IMG/VR virus record: IMGVR_UViG_3300043395_000308
Coordinates: 1 to 23,234 of that record
From: a virus
DNA: 23,234 nt
Direction: 5' to 3' (one strand)
The notes under the pieces are model-generated. The model was not told the DNA's origin and made no database searches. It saw only the letters and a list, made by a program, of their open reading frames with translations. How positions within the stretch are numbered: the first letter of the stretch is position 1; every line of letters begins with the position of its first letter. Made by a program: the position numbers and the translations under genes. Of the stretch, positions 1-7,013 are shown one piece after another.

Positions 1-2
1 TC

Positions 3-854
3 TTTCGATGCTTGGAACTAACTAAGCAGCTAGGGATGCTCTCGGAAGGGGTCAACGCCTGGCTCAAGCTGGTTAAGAACAATCGAATACATCACCACTG
101 TTCAGTGGCAACTAACACACATAGGTGTGCTCATAGAAAACCAAACTTAGGACAAGTTATCAGTGACCCACGATTCAGAAAACTCTTTACCGCCTCCCCT
201 TCCATGGTTATGGTCGGTGCTGATTTGGCTGGTATTGAGCTCCGCATGTTGGCTCACTATCTGGCTAGGTATGACGAAGGTCGTTATGCCGATGTCCTCC
301 TCAATGGTGACATACACCAAGAAAATGCTGACAAGATAGGTATCTCTAGACGCCTTGTTAAGACCGTTACATACGCCTTCCTTTATGGAGCAGGTGATCA
401 GAAGATTGGATTGTCTTATGACTCACAGCTACAAGCCTCTGAGGCGAAGAAGAAAGGGGCTGAGATACGGCAGGCCTACATGGATGCTATCCCGGGCTTA
501 CAGAGCCTTGTGGAGGCCACTAAGAAGGCTGCTCAAAGAGGTTACGTCCGTTCCATTGACGGTCGTCATATCAATGTTGATTCCGGGCACAAGGCCCTGA
601 ACTACCTGCTCCAGTCAGGGGCGGGTGTGGTGGCGAAGAGATGGATGGTTATCACCCAACAAGATCTCTGGGACGACTGCCACCAACTAGCTTTCGTACA
701 TGATGAATTGCAGTACGAATGTTCACAATCATTAGCTAATGACCTGAAAACCAAGCTAGAGCTATCAGCTGTCATGGCTGGTGAGTATTACAACCTCCGA
801 ATCCCTATTGCTGCTGAGGGGAAGATCGGTTCCACCTGGGCAGATGTACACTAA
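3..854 (+). CDS. DNA polymerase, T7-type family A (C-terminal part, 5' end outside window)
   Basis: Replicative polymerase of the phage; the fingers and palm are present, while the exonuclease and thumb lie upstream of the window. The frame is open from base 3. Numbering from the TTG at 12: motif A reads GADLAGIELR (catalytic Asp71), motif B reads RRLVKTVTYAFLYGAGD (R113, K117, Y121), and motif C is FVHDELQYEC (HDE). The order and the GDIH segment follow T7 gp5 closely. The residue matching T7 Tyr526 (E. coli Pol I 762) is Tyr, the state linked in virioplankton studies to virulent phages. Odd points: the Ser of T7 motif A (DASGLE) is Ala here, and the residue after the motif B Tyr is Ala where T7 has Gly. 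About 283 of the roughly 700 residues usual for the family are visible. A small basic gene follows after 2 bases. Confidence 0.96.
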   Translation, partial: FRCLELTKQLGMLSEGVNAWLKLVKNNRIHHHCSVATNTHRCAHRKPNLGQVISDPRFRKLFTASPSMVMVGADLAGIELRMLAHYLARYDEGRYADVLLNGDIHQENADKIGISRRLVKTVTYAFLYGAGDQKIGLSYDSQLQASEAKKKGAEIRQAYMDAIPGLQSLVEATKKAAQRGYVRSIDGRHINVDSGHKALNYLLQSGAGVVAKRWMVITQQDLWDDCHQLAFVHDELQYECSQSLANDLKTKLELSAVMAGEYYNLRIPIAAEGKIGSTWADVH

Positions 855-856
855 TT

Positions 857-994
857 ATGGCTGTTAAATCTAAGACTGCACTTGGTCGCGTTGAGTTCAA
901 ATCTCGTGCCAAGTTCAAACACACTAAGCAAGGTCAAGGCACAAGGTCTCTTCCTTCGCACGGGCGTAAGCTACGGCGGGGGCAAGGTAAGTGA
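857..994 (+). CDS. small basic cyanophage protein, 45 aa
   Basis: ATG at 857, stop TGA at 992-994, overlapping the GTG start of the exonuclease by 4 bases (GTGA), so translation is probably coupled. The product starts MAVKSKTALGRVEFKS and ends GRKLRRGQGK; it is very rich in Lys and Arg with almost no acidic residues, which suggests nucleic-acid or ribosome contact, but no catalytic motif is visible. From memory, short proteins with the same MAVK...GLGRVEFK start and RGQG end occur in both podo- and myovirus cyanophages, so this is probably a real conserved gene of unknown function. No Shine-Dalgarno site is visible. Confidence 0.75.
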   Translation: MAVKSKTALGRVEFKSRAKFKHTKQGQGTRSLPSHGRKLRRGQGK

Positions 995-1758
995 GTCTAC
1001 TTATCGATGCTGACTACGTTGTCTACAAGTCCTGTGCTGCGTGCGAAACTGAAATCGACTGGGGATGTGATGTCATCACAGTTACCAGCAGATTCAGTGA
1101 CGCCTATTCCATGGTCGAACGGGAACTCTATGCGATCGCTAGTGACCTTGGATCTTTTGATGATTCTATTCTGTTCTTCTCTGATAGTATCAACTTTCGT
1201 AAGAACCTGGATCCAAGCTATAAAGGACACCGAAACCGCAAGAAACCGTGCGGATACAAACGGGTCATCGAAACGCTCAAGAAAGACTACCCCGTTGTAA
1301 TCCTTCCTGAGTTAGAAGCTGATGATGCTATTGGCATCTACGCTACCAAAGAAGAGGGACACATCATATGTAGTCCTGATAAAGACATGAGGCAGATCCC
1401 TGGTGATCTCTTCAACCTTACTGATGAAGTTGTAACCATCACCAAAGAAGAAGGTGATCGGTGGCATCTCATCCAAACAATGGCGGGAGATCAAACAGAT
1501 GGTTATGCAGGTATTCCTGGTATTGGCATCAAGCGAGCAGAAGCTCTCCTTGATAAAGATGGGGCTACCTGGTCAACTGTTGTAAAGGCATTTGCTGAGA
1601 AGGATCTCGATGAAGAGACTGCACTTCTGAATGCACGTCTCGCCAAGATTCTTCAAGCAGAGAACTATGCATTCCCCGATCAAACAATCAAACTTTGGAC
1701 CCCCTGCTCCAGTGATCGACACGACGATAGAGCAGAAGTTCAAGTTGCGTCAGATTGA
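991..1758 (+). CDS. 5'-3' exonuclease, T7 gp6-type (FEN superfamily)
   Basis: Degrades DNA 5' to 3'; in T7 the homologue removes RNA primers and breaks down host DNA to feed dNTP synthesis. Family acidic residues are in order: D6 and D8 (LLIDAD), the ELEADDAIG motif (E109, D111, D112), SPDKDM (D130, D132) and GDQTDGYAGIPGIG (D167, D170), followed by the helix-three-turn-helix region IPGIGIKRAEALL. At 255 aa it is a little shorter than T7 gp6 (about 300). The start is GTG at 991, inside the stop of the previous gene. Family similarity seems to end at TIKLWTP; the last roughly 17 residues are unremarkable and lie where the next gene overlaps in another frame, so they may be a by-product of that overlap. 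Confidence 0.93.
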   Translation: MSLLIDADYVVYKSCAACETEIDWGCDVITVTSRFSDAYSMVERELYAIASDLGSFDDSILFFSDSINFRKNLDPSYKGHRNRKKPCGYKRVIETLKKDYPVVILPELEADDAIGIYATKEEGHIICSPDKDMRQIPGDLFNLTDEVVTITKEEGDRWHLIQTMAGDQTDGYAGIPGIGIKRAEALLDKDGATWSTVVKAFAEKDLDEETALLNARLAKILQAENYAFPDQTIKLWTPCSSDRHDDRAEVQVASD

Positions 1759-1954
1759 AGACGCTCTCAACCACCCTGAGACAAAGAAGGAAGACATTAT
1801 CACTGTCTTTATGGCCCTGCAACAGCAGACATTCATCTTAGGGAACAATATCACCAACCTCCTTAAAGCATGGCCAACAGTAACCTCTCCGGTCCCACCT
1901 ACTACCGACGAGGATCCATACAAATTTGGGACTTTATTCGAGACCAAAGACTAA
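1667..1954 (+). CDS. conserved cyanophage small protein, unknown function
   Basis: Reads in frame 2, overlapping the exonuclease by 92 bases and the next gene by 85. ATG at 1667 gives 95 aa; an in-frame ATG at 1631 would add 12 residues, and a GTG near 1711 is also possible, since the part that looks conserved begins around IEQKFKLRQIEDAL. The product is mostly helical in appearance, with segments EDIITVFMALQQQTF and GNNITNLLKAW. I recall similar small proteins next to the exonuclease in other cyanophages but know no function. The long overlaps could be coincidental extension, but the codons after the exonuclease stop (1759-1870) contain no other gene, so this one is needed to fill the space. 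Confidence 0.7.
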   Translation: MHSPIKQSNFGPPAPVIDTTIEQKFKLRQIEDALNHPETKKEDIITVFMALQQQTFILGNNITNLLKAWPTVTSPVPPTTDEDPYKFGTLFETKD

Positions 1955-2169
1955 ATTTCCACCTTGGTAACGCTATCAAATATATCTGCCGAGCAGGCTA
2001 CAAAGATGACCGCATCACTGATCTCCGAAAAGCAATCCACTACCTCCAAAACGAACTTGAAAACGAAATCCTTCATCAGCGAGCAAGCGAAAGAGTTTCG
2101 CCGTGGTTTCCAAGTGACGAACAGTACGACGCCAGCTTCACGGACTGGACAACGGACTTTGATCGTTGA
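1870..2169 (+). CDS. DUF3310 protein, T7 gp1.7-like (putative nucleotide kinase)
   Basis: ATG at 1870 starts MANSNLSGPTYYRRG, 99 aa. The DUF3310 signature runs through residues 10-60: YYRRG..QIWDFI, then NFHLGNAIKYICRAGYKD and DLRKAIHYL. This family includes the C-terminal part of T7 gp1.7, shown to be an unusual nucleoside monophosphate kinase, so a dNMP-to-dNDP role fits with the neighbouring RNR and MazG-like genes. It is shorter than T7 gp1.7 (about 196 aa), lacking its N-terminal half. The 3' end overlaps the MazG-like gene by about 164 bases, but the conserved DUF3310 core ends close to where that overlap begins. Domain assignment is firm; kinase activity is inferred. Confidence 0.82.
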   Translation: MANSNLSGPTYYRRGSIQIWDFIRDQRLNFHLGNAIKYICRAGYKDDRITDLRKAIHYLQNELENEILHQRASERVSPWFPSDEQYDASFTDWTTDFDR

Positions 2170-2440
2170 AGAGTTCAAGGAGTTCCTTGATGCAGAGAGT
2201 CAACTGCTTCATGGTTTCACAATCAATGCGTCTGACTGTCTTAAAGAACTAGCTGACCTTGTGTATGTTTGCTATCAGTATGCAGAGAATCTTGGTTGGG
2301 ATCTTGATGAAGCCCTCAATCGAGTACATGAAAGCAACATGACAAAACTTGGTGAGGATGGTCAACCCATTCGTCGCCACGATGGAAAGGTATTGAAAGG
2401 ACCTAACTATCAAGCCCCTGACCTCACTGATCTCGTTTAA
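2006..2440 (+). CDS. MazG-like nucleoside triphosphate pyrophosphohydrolase
   Basis: All-alpha NTP pyrophosphatase fold, hydrolysing (d)NTPs to monophosphates with Mg2+. Numbering from ATG 2006 (144 aa): metal motifs are EEFKEF (E56xxE59) and KELADLVY (E81xxD84), followed by the helix with DEALNRVHESNMTKL and the typical tail RRHDGKVLKGPNYQAPDL. Start uncertain: TTG at 1964 and ATG at 2006 both fall inside the DUF3310 gene, and the conserved fold seems to begin only near SEQAKEF (about 2078), so the N-terminal 20-25 residues may not be constrained. In cyanophages such proteins are usually read as adjusting nucleotide pools or alarmone levels; the context here, just before RNR, favours nucleotide metabolism. 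It ends 2 bases before the RNR start. Confidence 0.85.
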   Translation: MTASLISEKQSTTSKTNLKTKSFISEQAKEFRRGFQVTNSTTPASRTGQRTLIVEEFKEFLDAESQLLHGFTINASDCLKELADLVYVCYQYAENLGWDLDEALNRVHESNMTKLGEDGQPIRRHDGKVLKGPNYQAPDLTDLV

Positions 2441-2442
2441 TA

Positions 2443-3834
2443 ATGTCCCCCACCACTGAATTGATTGCCCGTACTGGGCGTGTACAAAACTGGATCGACG
2501 ACCCCACTTCTCGCCTTCCAGTGAGCTGCACCGTGTTTGTCGTTGAAGACAGCATGGAAGGCCCTGATGGAATTGAAGCCTCTTGGAGATTCGTCTCCCA
2601 CGCTCTCCGCTTTGGAGCAGGAGTTGCGGTACATCTATCTAAGCTCCGCCCCCAAGGAAGTGAAAACGGAAAGGGTCTTACTGCTTCTGGCCCTGTTAGC
2701 TTCGCAAAAATCTACTCAACGTTGAATGAAACCCTCCGTCGTGGGGGTCATTACAAGAATGGTGCTGTGGTGTGTCACCTTGACCTGAACCATCCCGATA
2801 TTCTTGATTTCATCCAAGCCTCCCGTACTGAATTGGCATGGGTGAAGCGTTGCGTCAATATCAACAATCATTGGTGGGAAGAAGCAACCCCCAATGTACG
2901 TGCTGCTCTCCTACAAGGTATTCGACAAGGTGACATCTGGCTCAACAAAACAAAGGTTGATAAACACGGGCGTCGAATCCGTGGGAACGTATGCCTGGAG
3001 GTGTATCTGCCCTCACGGGGAACCTGTCTCCTGCAGCATGTCAACCTCGGCGCTTGCCAACTCGATGACCTTCCACGTGCATTCGTCAACGGAATGTCCG
3101 AGTTGTGCGCCCTCCATGCCAAGACAGGTGTCGATGATAGCGGGGAGTACCTCCCTTCAGAGACAGATCGCCAGGTCGGTCTCGGAATGCTCGGATTGGC
3201 CAACCTGCTCTCTGCTCATGGGGTGACCTATGCAGAGTTTGGAGAGGCTCTAGAGCACCTGTTGGATGGTAAGGTAGACAACTACCGCACCAAGGGTTAT
3301 GCCATCGCTGAAGCCCTTCAGAGTGCCATCAATCAAGCTGCTCAGGTAGCTCGATTCAATGATATGGAGCGAGCATTTGCTATTGCTCCTACTGCCTCTT
3401 GTAGCTATCGCTATGTAGACCGCAAAGGCTATACCACCTGCCCAGAAATTGCACCACCCATTGCCCGCCATGTTGACCGTGATAGCGGCACCTTTGGCGT
3501 CCAGAGCTACGACTATGGCGATGTAGAAATCGCGTCGGAAGTTGGCTGGGATGCATATATGAAAGTAGCTAACGGCATTGTCCGACTCTTAGACAATACG
3601 GGACTTCTTCACGGTTATAGCTTCAATAGTTGGTCTGATGTGATCACCTATGACGAAGCGTTTATCGAAGAGTGGCTTGCCTCACCGCAAACCTCCCTTT
3701 ACTATTCGCTTCAGGTTATGGGAGACACTCAAGACAAGACTAATGCATACGCTGCATTGTCTGAGTCAGAGGTTGACGATTACCTGGAGTCTATTCTTAA
3801 TGATCCTGCTCCACAGTGTAATTGCGGCGAATGA
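2443..3834 (+). CDS. nrdA: ribonucleotide reductase, class I catalytic (alpha) subunit, cyanopodovirus type
   Basis: Reduces ribonucleotides to deoxyribonucleotides for phage DNA. At 463 aa it is far shorter than cellular NrdA (about 750) and has no N-terminal ATP cone, so ATP/dATP activity control is probably absent. Active-site residues by eye: C29 (LPVSCT, like E. coli C225), N182-V-C184-L-E186 (like N437/C439/E441), C195 (like C462, followed by the NLG segment), PTASCSYRY near 330, a tandem Tyr pair Y420-Y421 (like Y730/Y731), and C459/C461 in the C-terminal CNCGE for re-reduction. The tandem Tyr pair is the class I radical path, so the class II (B12) label often given to this cyanophage clade does not fit. 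The stop overlaps the beta-subunit ATG (ATGA), consistent with coupled 1:1 synthesis. Confidence 0.93.
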   Translation: MSPTTELIARTGRVQNWIDDPTSRLPVSCTVFVVEDSMEGPDGIEASWRFVSHALRFGAGVAVHLSKLRPQGSENGKGLTASGPVSFAKIYSTLNETLRRGGHYKNGAVVCHLDLNHPDILDFIQASRTELAWVKRCVNINNHWWEEATPNVRAALLQGIRQGDIWLNKTKVDKHGRRIRGNVCLEVYLPSRGTCLLQHVNLGACQLDDLPRAFVNGMSELCALHAKTGVDDSGEYLPSETDRQVGLGMLGLANLLSAHGVTYAEFGEALEHLLDGKVDNYRTKGYAIAEALQSAINQAAQVARFNDMERAFAIAPTASCSYRYVDRKGYTTCPEIAPPIARHVDRDSGTFGVQSYDYGDVEIASEVGWDAYMKVANGIVRLLDNTGLLHGYSFNSWSDVITYDEAFIEEWLASPQTSLYYSLQVMGDTQDKTNAYAALSESEVDDYLESILNDPAPQCNCGE

Positions 3835-4547
3835 ACCCCTATCAGAAACTACTCAATCGTAAAAGAACCTGGACCCCAGTTCAAACAACTGCTGGCAAAC
3901 TTGCTGATGGTGCGGAGGAGACAATCTTCCGTGCCTTGGCTATCCGTCATATGGAGCTGCCAGTTGGTGATTTCATTACTGATGCTTTAACTCATGAAGT
4001 ACCGGAGATGGCAAGGGAGCTTCTTGTCTCCAATGTCCGAGATGAAGAGAAACACGACCTTGCACTTGGTTACATCGCCAATGCTATCGGCGTTGATGAG
4101 AAGGCTGAAGAAGAAGCCAAGCGACTCCGTGACGCCTGGACTTCTCATCCAGATCACACGATCCTCAAAGCGTTGGTTGCCGAGCGTGCGATTTTCTTTG
4201 TGCTCCTCCCGTTCTTCCGATTTAACGGTGATGCTGGACTGAGGACTGTCTCTGCTGACATTTCTCGTGATGAACAAGTCCACGTTGCAGCCAATAGCTT
4301 GGTGGCTACTGAGCTTGGTCTCAGTGCTTCTCCTAGTTTGGATCGCCTCAGGAAGGCAACCATTAATTGGGTAATGCAACCACTAGGTAGAAATACCCAG
4401 TCTAAATATTTGGACAAAAAATTTTGGCTGGATGCGAGCGATCGCTTGATGTACGAAGGAAAGGCACCTGAACTTTCTGAGACACAACGTGGTCGGATGA
4501 TTAGCTTTTTTGAACATTCCAATGTCAATCTGCCTCAATACGGTTAA
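3831..4547 (+). CDS. nrdB: ribonucleotide reductase, class I radical-generating (beta) subunit, divergent
   Basis: Ferritin-like partner of the alpha subunit. ATG at 3831 overlaps the alpha stop by 4 bases; 238 aa, well below cellular NrdB (about 375). Putative dimetal ligands on four helices: E29 or E30 (GAEETIF), E72xxH75 (DEEKH), E118 (VAERAIFF) and E148xxH151 (RDEQVH). In E. coli NrdB the radical Tyr122 lies four residues after the first His; here that position is Leu79, and the nearest Tyr is Y81. This agrees with the published re-annotation of the P-SSP7 RNR as a class I enzyme with an overlooked, possibly new-subclass beta subunit. A Tyr close to the C-terminus (LPQYG) might serve as the inter-subunit radical residue (inference). 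Its low similarity explains why such genes are often left hypothetical. Confidence 0.85.
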   Translation: MNPYQKLLNRKRTWTPVQTTAGKLADGAEETIFRALAIRHMELPVGDFITDALTHEVPEMARELLVSNVRDEEKHDLALGYIANAIGVDEKAEEEAKRLRDAWTSHPDHTILKALVAERAIFFVLLPFFRFNGDAGLRTVSADISRDEQVHVAANSLVATELGLSASPSLDRLRKATINWVMQPLGRNTQSKYLDKKFWLDASDRLMYEGKAPELSETQRGRMISFFEHSNVNLPQYG

Positions 4548-5010
4548 ACAGTGTAAGTCCTGTAAGCAGAGCAAATCTCTGGATTCCTTTTATTCGGAGC
4601 CCAGGGTCTCTGATGGTAGAACGGCTAGATGTAAGGCGTGTATTAAAAATGCAGCATCTATCCACTACGACATAAATAAAGGTGATGTTCTGAAAAGGCG
4701 CAAGGCCGAGTATTCTTCCGAAAAGGAAAGAGCTAAAAAATTGAAGAACACATACGGCATGTCAGTTGAGCTGTATGAGCACATGCTGAAGGAACAGGGC
4801 TACAAGTGCAAGCTCTGCCCGTCAACAGACCCACGTCACAACTCAGGCAGATTTGTGGTTGATCATTGTCATATCACTGGACAAGTCCGTGGCCTTCTGT
4901 GCAGTGAGTGCAACCTGATGCTAGGCAAAGCAAAGGACAACATCACCACCTTACAAAATGCAATCGACTATCTCTCTGAGTACTCTCAAGCTTCACAACG
5001 AGAGGCTTAA
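4522..5010 (+). CDS. endonuclease VII-type HNH nuclease with N-terminal zinc ribbon
   Basis: ATG at 4522 gives 162 aa (a TTG at 4510 is less likely). Two parts: an N-terminal zinc ribbon CKSCKQSKSLDSFY...CKACIK, and a C-terminal recombination endonuclease VII domain with CKLC...VDHCHITGQVRGLLCSECN..LG, holding the DH...H catalytic core and two CxxC zinc pairs. The founding T4 gp49 cuts Holliday junctions; many phage copies are free-standing mobile nucleases. It overlaps nrdB by 26 bases and the next small gene by 53, unlike the tight 1-4 base joins elsewhere, which hints that it arrived as an insertion. Whether it resolves junctions (a role of T7 gp3 endonuclease I) or homes cannot be told from sequence. 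No clear ribosome site is seen. Confidence 0.88.
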   Translation: MSICLNTVKQCKSCKQSKSLDSFYSEPRVSDGRTARCKACIKNAASIHYDINKGDVLKRRKAEYSSEKERAKKLKNTYGMSVELYEHMLKEQGYKCKLCPSTDPRHNSGRFVVDHCHITGQVRGLLCSECNLMLGKAKDNITTLQNAIDYLSEYSQASQREA

Positions 5011-5146
5011 CGATCTAATTAAAGAATTAGAAGACAACTTCTCATACCCCACCCCAAACCCTAACGATACGATCGAGACCATCATGTTTAGAGCTGGTCA
5101 AACGACTGTCGTTGAGTGGATCAAACGTAAATTGGATGAAGACTAA
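4958..5146 (+). CDS. small conserved-looking protein, 62 aa
   Basis: ATG at 4958 lies inside the 3' end of the endonuclease gene (53-base overlap) and is the only usual start before the ATG at 5082. The stop TAA shares a base with the next ATG (TAATG). The sequence has a helical N-terminus rich in Leu and acidic residues (RLNDLIKELEDNF), a short Pro/Asn stretch (YPTPNPND), then a helix with GQTTVVEWIKRKLDED. No enzyme motif. The first 10-12 residues (MQSTISLSTL) may be non-native if the upstream endonuclease was inserted and replaced the original start. Function unknown; position next to the structural block and coupling to the gp7.3-like gene are the only hints. Confidence 0.65.
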   Translation: MQSTISLSTLKLHNERLNDLIKELEDNFSYPTPNPNDTIETIMFRAGQTTVVEWIKRKLDED

Positions 5147-5412
5147 TGTGTTTCGGTGGCGGAGGGGGCAATCGACCAGCCCCCGCTCCTGTTTTACCTC
5201 CGGCTCCTAAGCCGGTGATGCCCTCGGCTCCTCCCGTGGCTCCCCCTTCTATTGCTCCTAGTACTCCCGCACCTATTCAAGGTGCAGGTGATGAGCCTTC
5301 CCTCCGTACTAAGCGGAGCAAGCGTGACCAACAAGGTCTCCTGTCCAAGGGTTCCTCTCAACTTCGCATCCCCCTTAACTCGGGTGGTGGTACTGGAGGA
5401 CTGAACCTGTGA
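5146..5412 (+). CDS. Pro/Gly-rich virion protein, T7 gp7.3-like
   Basis: 88 aa: MCFGGGGG start, a Pro/Ala/Val-rich low-complexity stretch (residues about 10-50), then a basic segment (LRTKRSKRDQQ) and a C-terminal tail SSQLRIPLNSGGGTGGLNL. The basic region followed by S(S/L)xLRIPL...GG.(L/I)N(L/I) resembles the end of T7 gp7.3, a small virion protein needed for assembly and thought to be ejected early; the location just before the portal agrees. The ATG overlaps the previous stop by one base (TAATG), and its own stop overlaps the portal GTG by four (GTGA). The assignment rests on position and the short C-terminal motif, so it is moderate; the coding status is firm. Confidence 0.7.
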   Translation: MCFGGGGGNRPAPAPVLPPAPKPVMPSAPPVAPPSIAPSTPAPIQGAGDEPSLRTKRSKRDQQGLLSKGSSQLRIPLNSGGGTGGLNL

Positions 5413-7013
5413 CAGCAAGAACTAGATACGATGCTCTAGCGAGTAACCGTTCTCAGTTCTTAAACGTTGCAGTTGAATGTAGCCGACTCACTCTCCCTTA
5501 CCTGATCCAGGAGGAGAATGATCGTTCCAATCACCGTCGCCTTGTCACTCCGTGGCAGTCGGTAGGTGCTAAAGGTGTTGTGACGCTGGCATCTAAGTTG
5601 ATGCTGGCGTTGCTGCCACCTCAGACTACATTCTTTAAGCTGCAAATTCGTGACGACAAACTAGGTACTGAGATCCCTGCAGAGATTAGATCCGAGATGG
5701 ACCTGAGCTTTGCCAAGCTTGAACGTATGGTGATGGACTCCATCGCTGCTTCAAGTGATCGGGTGACAGTCCACCAAGCCATCAAGCACCTCGTGGTGGG
5801 AGGTAATGCCCTCCTGTTCATGGGTAAGGATGGTCTGAAGCACTTCCCCCTCAACCGTTACGTGGTTAATCGTGACGGCAATGGAGACTTGCTAGAGATC
5901 GTTACCAAAGAGCTGATTGATCGCAAGCTAATTGAGATCCCTGATGTTATCCCTAATGCTCCTGGGGATGACGGAGATAAACAAGGAACAAAGGACGATG
6001 ACGTTGAGGTCTACACCTACGTTCGACTAGAGAATGGTCGTTGGGTATGGCATCAGGAAGCATTCGATAAGATCATTCCTAACAGCCGTTCCACTGCACC
6101 AAAGAATACTAATCCGTGGCTCGTCCTACGATTCAATACAGTAGATGGTGAGGACTATGGAAGAGGAAGAGTAGAGGAGTTCCTTGGTGACCTCCGTTCT
6201 CTTGAAGCTCTTTCACAAGCATTAGTTGAAGGTACTGCTGCAGCTGCAAAGGTTATCTTCACTGTGTCTCCTTCCTCTACAACCAAACCACAGACCATTG
6301 CTAACGCTGGTAACGGTGCCATTGTCCAGGGCAGACCTGATGACATCGCTGTTATTCAAGTTGGCAAGACAGCTGACTTCCGTACTGCACAAGAGATGGT
6401 TGGGATGTTAACTCAACGCATCAGTGAAGCATTCCTTGTCATGAATGTCCGTGACAGTGAACGTACCACTGCAGAAGAAGTCCGTATGACACAGATGGAA
6501 CTAGAGCAACAGCTTGGTGGTCTCTTCAGTCTACTTACTGTTGAGTTCCTGGTTCCCTATCTGAACCGTAAGCTCATGGTTCTCCAACGAGACGGTGAGC
6601 TACCCAAGATTCCTAAGGATCTTGTGAAGCCAACAATCGTTGCTGGTATTAATGCCCTTGGTCGTGGTCAAGACCGTGAGTCTTTGACTGCATTCATTGG
6701 CACCATTGCACAGACAATGGGACCCGAAGCAATGATGAAATACATCAATCCAGAAGAGGCTATAAAGCGCCTGGCTGCCGCTCAGGGTATCGATGTACTC
6801 AACCTGGTGAAGACGAGCGCACAGCTCCAGCAGGAGATGTCTCAGCAGCAGCAAATGCAGACCCAGCAATCCCTGGTGGAACAAGCTGGTCAATTTGCAA
6901 ACTCACCATTGGCTGACCCGACAAAGAACACACAACTCTCGGAGATGTTTGGTGGACAACAAGCCAACCCGCCCACAGAAGGTGGCCAAGAAGCCCCTCC
7001 CCCCAGTCAGTAA
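5409..7013 (+). CDS. portal (head-tail connector) protein, T7 gp8-type
   Basis: Dodecameric ring at one capsid vertex through which DNA is packaged and ejected and to which the tail binds. 534 aa, nearly equal to T7 gp8 (536). Recognisable stretches: the N-terminal helix with ARTRYDALASNRSQFLN, the TPWQSVGAKGVVTLASKLM segment, LLPPQTTFFKL, the GRGRVEEFLGDLRSLE helix, and ERTTAEEVRMTQMELEQQLG, which is typical of T7-like portals. The C-terminus is Gln-rich (QQEMSQQQQMQTQQS) and disordered-looking. The start is GTG at 5409 within the preceding stop. The 3' end overlaps the next small gene, which starts in another frame at 6952. Confidence 0.95.
   Translation: MTARTRYDALASNRSQFLNVAVECSRLTLPYLIQEENDRSNHRRLVTPWQSVGAKGVVTLASKLMLALLPPQTTFFKLQIRDDKLGTEIPAEIRSEMDLSFAKLERMVMDSIAASSDRVTVHQAIKHLVVGGNALLFMGKDGLKHFPLNRYVVNRDGNGDLLEIVTKELIDRKLIEIPDVIPNAPGDDGDKQGTKDDDVEVYTYVRLENGRWVWHQEAFDKIIPNSRSTAPKNTNPWLVLRFNTVDGEDYGRGRVEEFLGDLRSLEALSQALVEGTAAAAKVIFTVSPSSTTKPQTIANAGNGAIVQGRPDDIAVIQVGKTADFRTAQEMVGMLTQRISEAFLVMNVRDSERTTAEEVRMTQMELEQQLGGLFSLLTVEFLVPYLNRKLMVLQRDGELPKIPKDLVKPTIVAGINALGRGQDRESLTAFIGTIAQTMGPEAMMKYINPEEAIKRLAAAQGIDVLNLVKTSAQLQQEMSQQQQMQTQQSLVEQAGQFANSPLADPTKNTQLSEMFGGQQANPPTEGGQEAPPPSQ
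6941..6944 (+). promoter_or_regulatory. ribosome binding site GGAG deciding the GTG start at 6952
   Basis: GGAG lies 7 bases before the GTG at 6952, inside the portal gene. It favours this start over an in-frame ATG at 6895, which has no such site. Seen directly; use in vivo is inferred. Confidence 0.5.

Noticed and set aside
2443-3834. Class II (B12-dependent) ribonucleotide reductase
   Set aside because: The tandem Tyr pair, C-terminal CxC and the adjacent beta subunit with ExxH motifs indicate class I.
5000-5416. Minus-strand frames opposite the Pro/Gly-rich gene
   Set aside because: Arg- and Ser-rich reflections of repeated Pro/Gly codons with no start context; the + strand gene is fixed by stop/start overlaps on both sides.
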